This document shows positions 32,829 through 41,992 of a stretch of DNA of 64,000 bases, in pieces. The DNA is from Dysosmobacter sp. Marseille-Q4140 (GTDB lineage Bacteria > Bacillota > Clostridia > Oscillospirales > Oscillospiraceae). The stretch covers positions 1,488,001 through 1,552,000 of the forward strand of contig CP073694.1 in assembly GCA_018228705.1 (NCBI GenBank). The letters run 5' to 3'. The notes beneath the pieces are model-generated. The model ran no database searches, had not been told where the DNA came from, and saw nothing but the letters and a program-made list of their open reading frames with translations. Both the position numbers and the translations under genes were made by a program. Numbering within the stretch: the stretch's first letter is position 1; each line of letters starts with the position of its first letter.

Positions 32829-33135
32829 TTCAACGACCGCCGGAGCAGCGCGTAACGCGCGGGAGCAGAAATACGCCCATCCGGTCTTGCACCCACGATC
32901 TTCTGCCGCACCATCGGATGCGGAGGCGCAGTCCTTCGCGGGACAGGTCCGGCGCAGGGTCGACGGGGCCGACGATCGCCACCGGGCCGATCCGCACGAC
33001 CTTCGCGCTTACGAAAGGGCAGCCCATAAGGGCCGCCCTTTCGTCCCGGCGGTTTTCTTTTGACCGGCCGCGGCCGTTTTCTTTTGTCAAGACAAAAGAA
33101 AATGGGGGCGGATCCCTCGCAGGGAGCCTGCACTC
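32829..33135 (-). repeat. Inverted-repeat element, right arm
   Basis: The inverse copy of the left arm, with a perfect 12-bp hairpin TTTTCTTTTGTC/GACAAAAGAAAA at 33077-33102 in the place of the left arm's 32317 hairpin, and a CGAAAGGGC/GCCCTTTCG hairpin near 33012-33044. Reading frames in both arms are open and similar, but codon structure, starts and ribosome binding sites are missing, so it is treated as non-coding. Confidence 0.8.
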
Positions 33136-33275
33136 CCCACCCGGCCTGCCGGGAAAACGCATTCTGTGAAAAACTCAAGCAACCCTGCCCCCTCCCCTGT
33201 CCGGCCCGCGGCCAGCCGCCTTCCCCAAGGGGGAGGGCTTTCAGCAAGAGCGCCGATGTTAGCAGGCCAACGCGC

Positions 33276-33305
33276 AAAAAAGGAGAGCGGCCCGGCGGCC
33301 GCTCC
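33276..33305 (-). terminator. Terminator of asnS
   Basis: Minus-strand GC stem (GGAGCGGCC arm, loop of 4, one bulged base) followed by TTTTTT, 20 bp after the asnS stop. Confidence 0.8.
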
Positions 33306-33324
33306 CCCTGTCTGTTCGCTTTTC

Positions 33325-34719
33325 TCAGAAATCCGCGTTGCCCACGGTCCGGGGATGCAGTTCCACGTCCCGGATGTTGTTGATGCCCGTGAGGTACATG
33401 ACCATCCGCTCGAAGCCCAGGCCGAAGCCCGCGTGGCGGCAGGAGCCGTAGCGGCGCAGGTCGCAGTACCACCAGTAGTCCTTGGGATCCATGCCCAGTT
33501 CCTGGATACGGGCCTCCAGCAGATCCAGCCGCTCCTCGCGCTGGCTGCCGCCGATCAGCTCGCCGATGCCGGGCACCAGGCAGTCCGCCGCGGCCACGGT
33601 CTTGCCGTCGTCGTTAAGGCGCATATAGAAGGCCTTGATCTCCTTGGGATAGTCGGTGACGAACACCGGGCGCTTGTACACCTGCTCGGTGAGATACCGC
33701 TCGTGCTCGGTCTGCAGGTCGCAGCCCCAGTAGACCTTGAAGTCGAACTTGTCGTTGTTCTTCTCCAGGATCTCCACCGCCTCAGTGTAGCTGACCCGGG
33801 CGAAATCAGAGGAGGCCACGTGCTCCAGCCGCTCCTTCAGGCCCTTGTCCACGAAGGAGTTGAAGAAGTTGATCTCATCGGGGCACTTTTCCAGCACGTA
33901 GCGGATGACGTACTTGATCATGGCCTCGGCCACGTCCATGTCGCCCTTGAGGTCGCAGAAGGCCATCTCCGGCTCGATCATCCAGAACTCGGCGGCGTGG
34001 CGCTGGGTGTTGGAGTTCTCCGCCCGGAAGGTGGGGCCGAAGGTATAGACATTGCCGAAGGCCATGGCGAAGTTCTCGCAGTTGAGCTGGCCGGAGACGG
34101 TCAGGTTGGCCTTCTTGCCGAAGAAGTCCTGGGTGTAGTCCACGGTGCCGTCGGCGTTCTTGGGCACATTCTCCAGGTCCAGGGTGGTCACCTGGAACAT
34201 CTCACCGGCGCCCTCGCAGTCGCTGGCGGTGATGATGGGCGTGTGGACGTAGACGAAGCCCTGGTCCTGGAAGAAGCAGTGGATGGCGTGGGCCGTGGCG
34301 GAGCGCACCCGGAAGGCGGCGGAGAACAGGTTCGTCCGGGGCCGCAGGTGCTGGATGGTCCGCAGGAACTCCACGCTGTGGCGCTTCTTCTGGAGGGGAT
34401 AGTCCGGGGTGGAGGTGCCCTCCACTTCGATGGCGCTGGCTTTGAGCTCCAGGGGCTGCTTGGCCTCCGGGGTCAGCACCACGGTGCCGGTGATGATCAG
34501 CGCCGCGCCCACGTTCTGGGCGGCGATATCTTTATAATTTTCCAGGGAGTTGGCGTCCATGACCACCTGGAGATTGCGGAAGCAGGAGCCGTCGTTGAGC
34601 TCGATGAAGCCGAACGTCTTCATGTCCCGGATGGTACGGACCCAGCCGCCCACGGTGAGGGTCTTTCCGGAAAGGGCCTGGCTGTCGGCGTAAATCGCCG
34701 CGATTTTCGTGTAGCTCAT
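33325..34719 (-). CDS. asnS: Asparaginyl-tRNA synthetase
   Basis: A 464-residue class IIb aminoacyl-tRNA synthetase that charges tRNA-Asn. It has the N-terminal OB-fold anticodon domain ([19 protein letters not shown], about 20-40), motif 2 [18 protein letters not shown], and motif 3 [13 protein letters not shown] near the C terminus. The asparagine-type motif 2 and 464-residue length distinguish it from AspRS. ATG at 34719 follows GGGTGA; the frame to 34776 overlaps the promoter. Confidence 0.95.
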   Translation of the reverse strand: MSYTKIAAIYADSQALSGKTLTVGGWVRTIRDMKTFGFIELNDGSCFRNLQVVMDANSLENYKDIAAQNVGAALIITGTVVLTPEAKQPLELKASAIEVEGTSTPDYPLQKKRHSVEFLRTIQHLRPRTNLFSAAFRVRSATAHAIHCFFQDQGFVYVHTPIITASDCEGAGEMFQVTTLDLENVPKNADGTVDYTQDFFGKKANLTVSGQLNCENFAMAFGNVYTFGPTFRAENSNTQRHAAEFWMIEPEMAFCDLKGDMDVAEAMIKYVIRYVLEKCPDEINFFNSFVDKGLKERLEHVASSDFARVSYTEAVEILEKNNDKFDFKVYWGCDLQTEHERYLTEQVYKRPVFVTDYPKEIKAFYMRLNDDGKTVAAADCLVPGIGELIGGSQREERLDLLEARIQELGMDPKDYWWYCDLRRYGSCRHAGFGLGFERMVMYLTGINNIRDVELHPRTVGNADF

Positions 34720-34764
34720 TTGAAATTCACCCGTTTTCTCGTTTTTGCTGGACAATAATAGAGT

Positions 34765-34793
34765 ATTATACTCCATCCGGGAATCTTTTACAA
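34765..34793 (-). promoter_or_regulatory. Promoter of asnS
   Basis: Minus-strand TTGTAA (34788-34793), 17 bp, TATAAT (34765-34770). Confidence 0.75.
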
Positions 34794-34818
34794 GAGGAAA
34801 GCGGATTTTTCCGTCATT

Positions 34819-35727
34819 TCAGGCCACCATTTCCGCCTCTACCGTGTAATCGCCCCAGGCGCCGCCCGCCGTCCGGACGGCGGTGCAGTTGGAGAAGATA
34901 TAGGCCGCCAGGGAGGTCCGCCACTTTCCGGCGTTGAAGCGGATGCCCTCATAGTGGACTTCGTCGCCGGTCTGGGGACCCATGGCCGCCTCGTTGAAGA
35001 TCACCGGCTCATCCCCCTCCGTGATGGAGAACAGGCACCCGTCCTCCCATTCATAGAAAAAGTGCTCCGGGGCTTCGGCCTCCTCCCCCGACCCGGAGGC
35101 AGGAAGCGGCGTGGCACCGACATAGCCCTGGTCCACCAGCTCTTCAAACGTCGCCTCCATGGCCATGAGCCCGTGGGCTGCGCCGAAGGCGTAGGCCACC
35201 GCCTCCCGCTCGCTGCCGGTAAGGCCGGTGGTGGTCAGGTCCAGTGCCAGCTCCGTGAGGTTCTCATTGAGGGCGCCGTCCGCGTTCCACAGATCCTCCA
35301 GCACGTCCAGGTACAGCCGGCAGGTGTCGTCGAAGTCCTCCGTGGAGAAGTCCAGGGCGGTGACACCGGAAAAGCCCATGGGCCAGGACTCCTGGATGCC
35401 GCTGGAAAAGGTCACGGTCACCGTGGTCCCCGCCAGGGACTCCCCGGGCAGGGCCTGATACGCCCCCGGCGCCGCCGGGTCAAAATCCGCCCCGTCCAGC
35501 GTGACGGCCTTGTCCGCCAAGGAGAGGGTGTAGAGCCCGGCGTCCCGGCCCTGCTCTGCCAAGATCAGGGAGCCGCCCTCCAGCTCTGAAATCACGCGGC
35601 ACACCACGGTGCTCTCCGCTGTCTCCTCCGCAGGTGTTTCCTCCAAAGTGGGAGCGCCGTCGGCGGCGCAGGCCGCCAGCAGGCACGGGCAGGCGTATAC
35701 GCATAAAAACAAGCACCATTTTTTCAT
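34819..35727 (-). CDS. Hypothetical lipoprotein
   Basis: A 302-residue predicted lipoprotein: signal peptide MKKWCLFLCVYACPCLLAAC with lipobox LAAC (C20), then an acidic low-complexity linker (EETPAEETAEST). The remainder is acidic and unrecognised. Its own GGAGGATC site precedes the start. It should face outward from the membrane. There is no clear operon partner; asnS ends upstream of it in the opposite direction of reading order and has a separate promoter. Confidence 0.7.
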   Translation of the reverse strand: MKKWCLFLCVYACPCLLAACAADGAPTLEETPAEETAESTVVCRVISELEGGSLILAEQGRDAGLYTLSLADKAVTLDGADFDPAAPGAYQALPGESLAGTTVTVTFSSGIQESWPMGFSGVTALDFSTEDFDDTCRLYLDVLEDLWNADGALNENLTELALDLTTTGLTGSEREAVAYAFGAAHGLMAMEATFEELVDQGYVGATPLPASGSGEEAEAPEHFFYEWEDGCLFSITEGDEPVIFNEAAMGPQTGDEVHYEGIRFNAGKWRTSLAAYIFSNCTAVRTAGGAWGDYTVEAEMVA

Positions 35728-35940
35728 GGCAAGATCCTCCTTTGCTCCACGGGACCGGCCGATTCTCTCAGGCCCGGCCCCGTTCCGGACAGCGCGGCCG
35801 CCGCCCTCTTTGTCTATTCAGACGCAGAGGGCGGCGATTTGGTTCCGGGAATATTCATTTCGGAGCAAAAAGTCCGGGGCTCGGTGCCGGCACCCAGGGC
35901 GGCAGTCAGCGTCTTTCCCGTGCCGCCGTACAGCGCCGCC

Positions 35941-36807
35941 TCACGGCGCCTCGTGGGCACGGCCTCTTTTTACCCGCCGCCGGAGCGCACCGGCCAGATT
36001 GCCCGCCAGGGCAAACCCCGCGGCCACGCCCGCCTGGAACAGCGCGCTCTCATTGTACAGCAGGAACACGTGGGGCACCGTCAGCGCCGCGCAGATCACC
36101 GGCAGTACCAGGCCCAGGCCCCGCCGCCGTCCCGCCGCCCAGCCCACGGCCAGGCACGCGAAGGGCAGCAGCAGGTAGGGGTAGAACAGTCCCGTCAGCA
36201 CCGGAACATCGCTGCCCCCCTCCACCAGCCGGAAAAGCGGCGGCACCGCCAGCTCCAGGGCCCCCGCCAGCAGCAGGTAGGGCGCCAGGGGCCGCACCTG
36301 GAGAGGCCCGCCCGCCGGTTCCGGGGCCGCAAGGCCCAGCTCCCGGCGGATGCCCTCCAACTCCGTCCGCCAGCGCAGCCAGCGCAGCAGCCACACGGTG
36401 AGATACATCAGCCAGTAGAGGCCCAGCAGCAGCGTCAATCCCTGCCAGTTCCGGGGCGGCAGGCCGCACACCCAGCAGATCCCGGCAAACAGCGCCGAGG
36501 AGGCCAGCAGATGGACCGCCGTCCGCCCCGCCACGGCGCGGCCAGAGCCCTCCATAGGCGGCACCGCCAGACCCACGGACGCGCCGAAGCCAAAGCCCAG
36601 AGCCAGCTCCAGCGCCAGCAGAGCGCCCCAGGGCCAGCCCAGGGCCGCCAGCACTGCCGGGCGCACCAGCAGCGGATCCCCCGGCAGCACGCTGAGGCTG
36701 TTGAGCCAGACCACCGCCAGGGGCACCAGGGCCATGGCTCCCAGGCCCATGCCCACACCCCAGGCCGCCCGCTGACGGTTCAGGGGCATCTTCAACCACT
36801 CTCTCAC
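35941..36807 (-). CDS. Polytopic membrane protein paired with LytTR regulator
   Basis: A 288-residue, GC-rich, highly hydrophobic protein with about seven or eight predicted helices; no family recognised. The GTG at 36807 overlaps the LytTR stop (GTGA) and has AAGGAGG 10 bp upstream, indicating translational coupling; ATG at 36789 is the alternative. LytTR genes are often coupled to small DUF3021 membrane proteins that restrain them. This one is larger and not obviously DUF3021, but a similar membrane-sensor role is plausible. Confidence 0.6.
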   Translation of the reverse strand: MREWLKMPLNRQRAAWGVGMGLGAMALVPLAVVWLNSLSVLPGDPLLVRPAVLAALGWPWGALLALELALGFGFGASVGLAVPPMEGSGRAVAGRTAVHLLASSALFAGICWVCGLPPRNWQGLTLLLGLYWLMYLTVWLLRWLRWRTELEGIRRELGLAAPEPAGGPLQVRPLAPYLLLAGALELAVPPLFRLVEGGSDVPVLTGLFYPYLLLPFACLAVGWAAGRRRGLGLVLPVICAALTVPHVFLLYNESALFQAGVAAGFALAGNLAGALRRRVKRGRAHEAP

Positions 36808-37244
36808 AGGCCCAGCACCTCCTTGATCCTGCGCACATACCGGCGGGAGGCCCAGCACACGGTCCCGTCCGAGAGCGTCACCCGGATGGTGCCGGTGAGG
36901 GTCAGGTCCAGCGCCGTCACCTTGTTCAGATTCACGATCTCCGAGTGGGAGATCCGGGCGAACCGGAGGGGGGCGAACCGCTGCTCCAGCTCGTAGAGCC
37001 GCTGGCGGACCGTGTAGACGCCGTCCGCCGTCTGGGCCAGCACCGCCTTGTCCTCCCCGTAAAACCGGAGGATGTCCGGCGGCGCCAGGAGCACCGCCGT
37101 CCCGTCCCGGAATCCCGGCAGGGTCTCCGGTCCCTCCCGGGACAGCCGCTCCAGCAGGGCCTCCACCTCCGGTGTCATGGCGGGGGCGCGGACCTCCACC
37201 CGGATGCCGGTCTCCGCCGGATCCACCACCACCTTGATCTCCAC
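36804..37244 (-). CDS. LytTR DNA-binding domain regulator
   Basis: A 146-residue stand-alone LytTR regulator with no receiver domain. The LytTR domain covers about 45-146, with LEQRFAPLRFARISHSEIVN and ASRRYVRRIKEVLGL as typical segments. It is translationally coupled to the downstream membrane protein, suggesting a two-gene membrane-linked regulatory unit. Confidence 0.88.
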   Translation of the reverse strand: MEIKVVVDPAETGIRVEVRAPAMTPEVEALLERLSREGPETLPGFRDGTAVLLAPPDILRFYGEDKAVLAQTADGVYTVRQRLYELEQRFAPLRFARISHSEIVNLNKVTALDLTLTGTIRVTLSDGTVCWASRRYVRRIKEVLGL

Positions 37245-37350
37245 AGTCCTCCCCCCTTTCTCGCTCTCAGTATAGGGGATTTTCCAGCCGCCGTCCAGTG
37301 TCGGCGGACCATCGGCTCGGCCGGCGGGACCGGCGGCGGAAAAACAGGGA

Positions 37351-37378
37351 TTGACAAACCCAAAAAGTCAGGTAAAAT
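37351..37378 (+). promoter_or_regulatory. Promoter of psuK-psuG
   Basis: TTGACA (37351-37356), 16 bp, TAAAAT (37373-37378), about 45 bp upstream of psuK. Confidence 0.75.
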
Positions 37379-37424
37379 AAGCATAAGATTATTTTTATAA
37401 ATTTTTGTTTACGGAGGTGGTGCC

Positions 37425-38516
37425 ATGACCCAGCGGGAACGGCAGATCCTGAACTGGATCGCGGAAAACCCCATGATCTCCCAGCAGGAGCTGGCGGACA
37501 AGGCCGGCATCACCCGGTCCTCCGCGGCAGTCCACATCTCCAACCTGATGAAAAAGGGCTACATCACCGGCAAGGGCTACATCCTGCGCACTCCCTCCTA
37601 TGTCACCGTGGTGGGCGGGGTCAACGTGGATATCGGCGGCAGACCCTTCCGGGAACTGGTGCCCCGGGACTCCAACCCCGGCGAGGTGCGGATGAGCCTG
37701 GGCGGCGTGGGCCGCAACATCGCCCACAACATGAGCCTGCTGGGCCTGGACGTGCGGCTGGTGACCGCCTTCGGCGACGACGCCAACGCCCAGAAGATCG
37801 CCGGCAGCTGCGCGGAGCTGGGCATCGACATCTCCCAGTCCCCGGTGATCCCCGGCGGGCGGACCTCCACCTACCTCTTCATCAACGGCCCCGAGGGGGA
37901 CATGGCCCTGGCGGTCAGCGACATGGACATCTACCGCTACCTGACGCCTCAGGTCCTCTCCGGCCGGATGAAGCTGCTCTCCGGCAGCGAGGCGGTGGTC
38001 ATCGACACCAATCTTCCGGAGGAGAGCATCCGCTTCCTGGCAGAGACCTGCACGGCGCCCATCTTCGCCGATCCGGTGTCCACCGCCAAGGCGGTCAAGC
38101 TCCGGCCGGTGCTGGGAAAGCTCCACACCCTCAAGCCCAACCGGATCGAGGCAGAGCTTCTCTCTGGCGTGACCATCACGGACCGGGCCAGCCTGGAACA
38201 GGCCGCCGGGGCCCTGCTGGATACGGGCCTAAAGCAGGTGTTCATCTCCCTGGGGGCAGAGGGCGTCTACGCCGCCGACCATGAGAGACGGGTCCTGCTG
38301 CCCGCTCCCGCCGCCGATATGGTCAACACCACCGGCTGCGGCGACGCCTTCATGGCGGCCCTGGTGTGGTCCCACCTGCGCCAGGCGGACCTGGAGCACG
38401 CCGCCCGGGCGGGCCTTGCCGCCTCCGCCATCGCCATGGAGAGCCGGGAGACCATCAACCCCGCCCTCAGCGCCGGCGCCCTGGAACAGCGGGCCGGCCT
38501 TCGAAACACGATCTGA
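37425..38516 (+). CDS. psuK: Pseudouridine kinase with N-terminal HTH domain
   Basis: A 363-residue PfkB kinase with an N-terminal winged helix (ERQILNWIAENPMISQQELA, about 5-24, through residue 55). The kinase core has MSLGGVGRNIAHN and the catalytic NTTGCGDAFMAAL. The glycosidase gene immediately downstream identifies it as pseudouridine kinase, which makes pseudouridine 5'-phosphate. The fused HTH may make it a self-acting regulator of its own operon. ACGGAGGTGGTGCC precedes the ATG. Confidence 0.88.
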   Translation: MTQRERQILNWIAENPMISQQELADKAGITRSSAAVHISNLMKKGYITGKGYILRTPSYVTVVGGVNVDIGGRPFRELVPRDSNPGEVRMSLGGVGRNIAHNMSLLGLDVRLVTAFGDDANAQKIAGSCAELGIDISQSPVIPGGRTSTYLFINGPEGDMALAVSDMDIYRYLTPQVLSGRMKLLSGSEAVVIDTNLPEESIRFLAETCTAPIFADPVSTAKAVKLRPVLGKLHTLKPNRIEAELLSGVTITDRASLEQAAGALLDTGLKQVFISLGAEGVYAADHERRVLLPAPAADMVNTTGCGDAFMAALVWSHLRQADLEHAARAGLAASAIAMESRETINPALSAGALEQRAGLRNTI

Positions 38517-38546
38517 TACAACCATTTGAATTTGGAGGAATCTACC

Positions 38547-39476
<930 letters not shown>

Positions 39477-39491
39477 ATCCTCTGCTACACT

Positions 39492-39525
39492 GGACTGGCC
39501 GGAAACCCGGCCAGTCCGTTTTTTT
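39492..39525 (+). terminator. Terminator of psuK-psuG
   Basis: Perfect 11-bp stem GGACTGGCCGG, loop AAAC, followed by GTTTTTTT. Confidence 0.92.
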
Positions 39526-39539
39526 GAAGGAGAACTCCC

Positions 39540-39896
39540 ATGGAAAAGAGTCTGTTTCTGCCGGAGGGCACCACGGTCACCGGCTTTGTGGTACTGGGCG
39601 ATTTCTGGCCCCTGCTGTGGATCTGGCTGATCGCCGTGAACGCCGCGGCCTTCCTGGTGTTCGGCCTGGACAAGTGGAAGGCCAAGCGCAAGGCAAAAAA
39701 CGAGGCCGTCCGCCGGGTGCCGGAAAAAACGCTGTTTCTGCTGGCCATTCTGGGCGGCAGCGTGGGGGCCATCCTGGGGATGCGGGTCTTTCACCACAAG
39801 ACCCTCCACAGGCGGTTCCGGTACGGCCTGCCAGCCATTTTGGTGCTCCAGCTGGCGCTTGCCACCTGGATTGCCTGGCGGGTACTGGCCCATTGA
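39540..39896 (+). CDS. DUF1294 small membrane protein
   Basis: A 118-residue DUF1294 protein with about three or four helices and the motif FGLDKWKAKRKAKN, RRVPEKTLFLLAILGGSVGA and HHKTLH. The function is unknown. GAAGGAG precedes the ATG. It begins 14 bp after the psuG terminator, so it may be expressed by read-through. Confidence 0.88.
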   Translation: MEKSLFLPEGTTVTGFVVLGDFWPLLWIWLIAVNAAAFLVFGLDKWKAKRKAKNEAVRRVPEKTLFLLAILGGSVGAILGMRVFHHKTLHRRFRYGLPAILVLQLALATWIAWRVLAH

Positions 39897-39956
39897 GACA
39901 CAAGGCGGCGCCTGGGACGATCGGTCCCAAGCGCCGCTTTTGCTGCTTTTGATGTC

Positions 39957-40886
39957 TTATGCCGGCAGCACCCGCTGCAGCAGTGCTGCCGCCTGCTCCA
40001 AAGCCTGCCGGGTGGGAATGGTGTAGTCCTCCTGCTCGATGCTCAGGGGGCCGTCGTAGCCGCACGATTTCAGCTTTGCGAGGAACCCCCGCCACCAGTC
40101 CTCCCCGTGTCCGCTGCCCGGGGTGACGAAGTTCCAGGAGCGAGTGGCGAATTCCAGCACGCCCTTGGTGTCCAGCAGGGTGTTGGGCCCGGCGGCGCGC
40201 TCCAGCCGCACGTCCTTGATATGGACGTGGTAGATGCACCCGCTCAGGGCCTCTGCCACCGCCAGAGGGTCCGCGCCCATCCAGAACAGGTGGCTGGGGT
40301 CCAGGTTCACACCCAGGATGTCCCCCACTTCGCCCCGCAGGCGCCGCAAGGTCTCGGCACTGTACACCAGCTGCCAGCCGTGGAATTCCAGGGCGATCCG
40401 CTCCACGCCGTGGTCCGCCGCCCGCCGGGCCAGCTCCCGCCAGGCGGGGACGGCCACCTGCCACTGATAGCGCAGGATCTCCTCCGTCTCCGGCGGCCAG
40501 GAGGTGACGATCCAGGTGGGGGTCCGGTCCTCGGGACAGCCCCCGGGCAGGCCGCTCATCATCACCACGGTCTTCAATCCCAGCTGCTCCGCCAGGGTAA
40601 AGGTCTTTTCCGCCACAGCCCGGTCCCGCGCTCCCTTCTCCCCGGGAAAGAGGGGGTTGCCGGAACAGTTGAGGGCGGAGATCTCCAGGCCGTTTTCCGC
40701 CAGGGTGTCCGTCAATCGCCGCCGCTCCCCGGCGTCCGCAGTCAGGGTGTCCAGCTTTACATGGGGCGCCGGAGACCAGTTGCCGCAGCCCAGCTCCACC
40801 TGCTCCAGCCCCAGATCGCGGCACACCTTTGCCGCCTCCGCCAGCGTCAGCTCCGCCAGGGAGTCCGTCACCATGCCCAATTTCAT
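39957..40886 (-). CDS. Sugar phosphate isomerase/epimerase-like TIM-barrel protein
   Basis: A 309-residue xylose-isomerase-like TIM barrel (AP endonuclease 2 family). Candidate metal ligands are E in ALEFHG, D and H in NLDPSHLFW, H in YHVHIKD and E in LSIEQED. ATG at 40886 follows GGAGG. The substrate is unknown; such proteins include sugar 3-epimerases and inositol catabolic enzymes. It has no operon partner and is convergent with DUF1294. Confidence 0.85.
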   Translation of the reverse strand: MKLGMVTDSLAELTLAEAAKVCRDLGLEQVELGCGNWSPAPHVKLDTLTADAGERRRLTDTLAENGLEISALNCSGNPLFPGEKGARDRAVAEKTFTLAEQLGLKTVVMMSGLPGGCPEDRTPTWIVTSWPPETEEILRYQWQVAVPAWRELARRAADHGVERIALEFHGWQLVYSAETLRRLRGEVGDILGVNLDPSHLFWMGADPLAVAEALSGCIYHVHIKDVRLERAAGPNTLLDTKGVLEFATRSWNFVTPGSGHGEDWWRGFLAKLKSCGYDGPLSIEQEDYTIPTRQALEQAAALLQRVLPA

Positions 40887-40964
40887 GTCCCATCGCCTCC
40901 AGTCTGATTTCTGCCGCCAGCATACCACATTTTGTCCGCCGCCGCAATGGCGCAAGCGTTTTCC

Positions 40965-40993
40965 TTGACGGCGGCGCCGGGTTGGAGTATGGT
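40965..40993 (+). promoter_or_regulatory. Promoter of the HIT gene
   Basis: TTGACG (40965-40970), 17 bp, TATGGT (40988-40993). Confidence 0.6.
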
Positions 40994-41041
40994 AGGAGCA
41001 AGGGGAAGATTTCCCAAAATTCTGACAGGAGGCTGATACCC

Positions 41042-41464
41042 ATGGGCTGCTTTTACTGCGACGAGCATCACGAGGGCCGGGAGGCCATCATGTTCAAGGT
41101 CGGAGAGATGAAGGCCGGCGTGCTGTACCTTTTCAAGGACCAGGCCCACAAGGGCCGCTGCGCCCTGGCCCTGAAGGACCACAAGAAGGAGCTGTGCGAG
41201 TGCGATCCCCAGGAGCTGGCGGACTTTGCCCAGGATCTGGCCCGGGCCTCCGGCGCCGTCAAGGAGCTGTGGGGCTGCACCAAGATCAACCTGGGGTCCT
41301 TCGGCGACACCAATCCCCATCTCCACTTCCACATCGTCCCCAAGTACGAGGGCGGCTTTGAGTTCGGCGGCGCCTTTGCCATCACCAACCCGGAGCCGGT
41401 GCTGCTGAGCGACGGGGAGTATCAGGAGATGATCGCGGCCCTGCGGGAAAAGCTGGGCATGTAA
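41042..41464 (+). CDS. HIT family nucleotide-binding hydrolase
   Basis: A 140-residue histidine-triad protein; the motif HLHFHIVP (about 103-110) carries the catalytic histidines. The N-terminal MGCFYCDEHHEG, with two cysteines and histidines, could bind zinc, as in some HIT hydrolases. The substrate is probably a nucleoside phosphoramidate or dinucleotide. ACAGGAGG precedes the ATG; the longer frame from 40829 is not used. Confidence 0.9.
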   Translation: MGCFYCDEHHEGREAIMFKVGEMKAGVLYLFKDQAHKGRCALALKDHKKELCECDPQELADFAQDLARASGAVKELWGCTKINLGSFGDTNPHLHFHIVPKYEGGFEFGGAFAITNPEPVLLSDGEYQEMIAALREKLGM

Positions 41465-41478
41465 CGCCTGCGCCCATA

Positions 41479-41508
41479 CCGGGGAGGGACGTCCCTCCCC
41501 GGCTTTTT
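41479..41508 (+). terminator. Terminator of the HIT gene
   Basis: CCGGGGAGGGAC joined directly to its reverse complement, followed by CTTTTT. Confidence 0.85.
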
Positions 41509-41551
41509 ATAGGGCGCTGTCAAGCGGTCCACAGAGAAGCGGAGGGTCGGT

Positions 41552-41830
41552 ATGAAGGATGTTTTCCTGGCAAGTCTCTTCCACGAGGGCGTTCTGGGCG
41601 GCGCGATCTGGCTGCAAAGCGACCGGGTACTGTACCGGACGAACAAGCTCCAGGCGGACGCATTTTATCGCCGTCTGGAACTGCCCTACGACCGCATCCA
41701 GACGGTCGGAACCGGACGGGCGCTGTGCTTCCCCACCGTCACGCTCACCATGGAGGGCGGGCGCGCATACAAGTTCATCGTGTTCCGCCGAAACGCGTTC
41801 CTGTCCAGGCTGGACGCACTGAGGCGGTGA
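41552..41830 (+). CDS. Small GRAM/PH-like hypothetical protein
   Basis: A 92-residue protein with a pattern seen in bacterial PH/GRAM-like domains: WLQSDRVLYRTNKLQ, ELPYDRIQTVGTG and YKFIVFRRNAFLSRL. The assignment is by eye only. AGCGGAGGGTCGGT precedes the ATG. It stands alone between the HIT and pyruvate kinase genes. Confidence 0.55.
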   Translation: MKDVFLASLFHEGVLGGAIWLQSDRVLYRTNKLQADAFYRRLELPYDRIQTVGTGRALCFPTVTLTMEGGRAYKFIVFRRNAFLSRLDALRR

Positions 41831-41858
41831 CCGCCTCCCGCGCCGCCGCGGGAGGCGG
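41831..41858 (+). terminator. GC hairpin after the small GRAM-like gene
   Basis: Perfect 12-bp stem CCGCCTCCCGCG with loop CCGC directly after the stop codon. The tail is CAGTGTCTTTG, so termination may be weak. Confidence 0.5.
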
Positions 41859-41912
41859 CAGTGTCTTTGTGAAAATACCCAGGGATTTTTTTGCTTTTTT
41901 ACATCGAGGCGA

Positions 41913-41941
41913 CTGTACTTTTTTTGATCTTGTGCTATAAT
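41913..41941 (+). promoter_or_regulatory. Extended -10 promoter of pyk
   Basis: TATAAT (41936-41941) with TG extension (TGC-TATAAT) and a poor -35, CTGTAC (41913-41918), at 17 bp. Confidence 0.65.
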
Positions 41942-41992
41942 AAAATCGATTGCTAAATAAATAACCATGACTTTTCGAAAGGTGGTCGCCAT

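Noticed and set aside
32266-33472. Several 80-300-residue frames on both strands of the inverted-repeat region
   Set aside because: They overlap each other in many frames, have no ribosome binding sites and owe their similarity to the DNA repeat itself.
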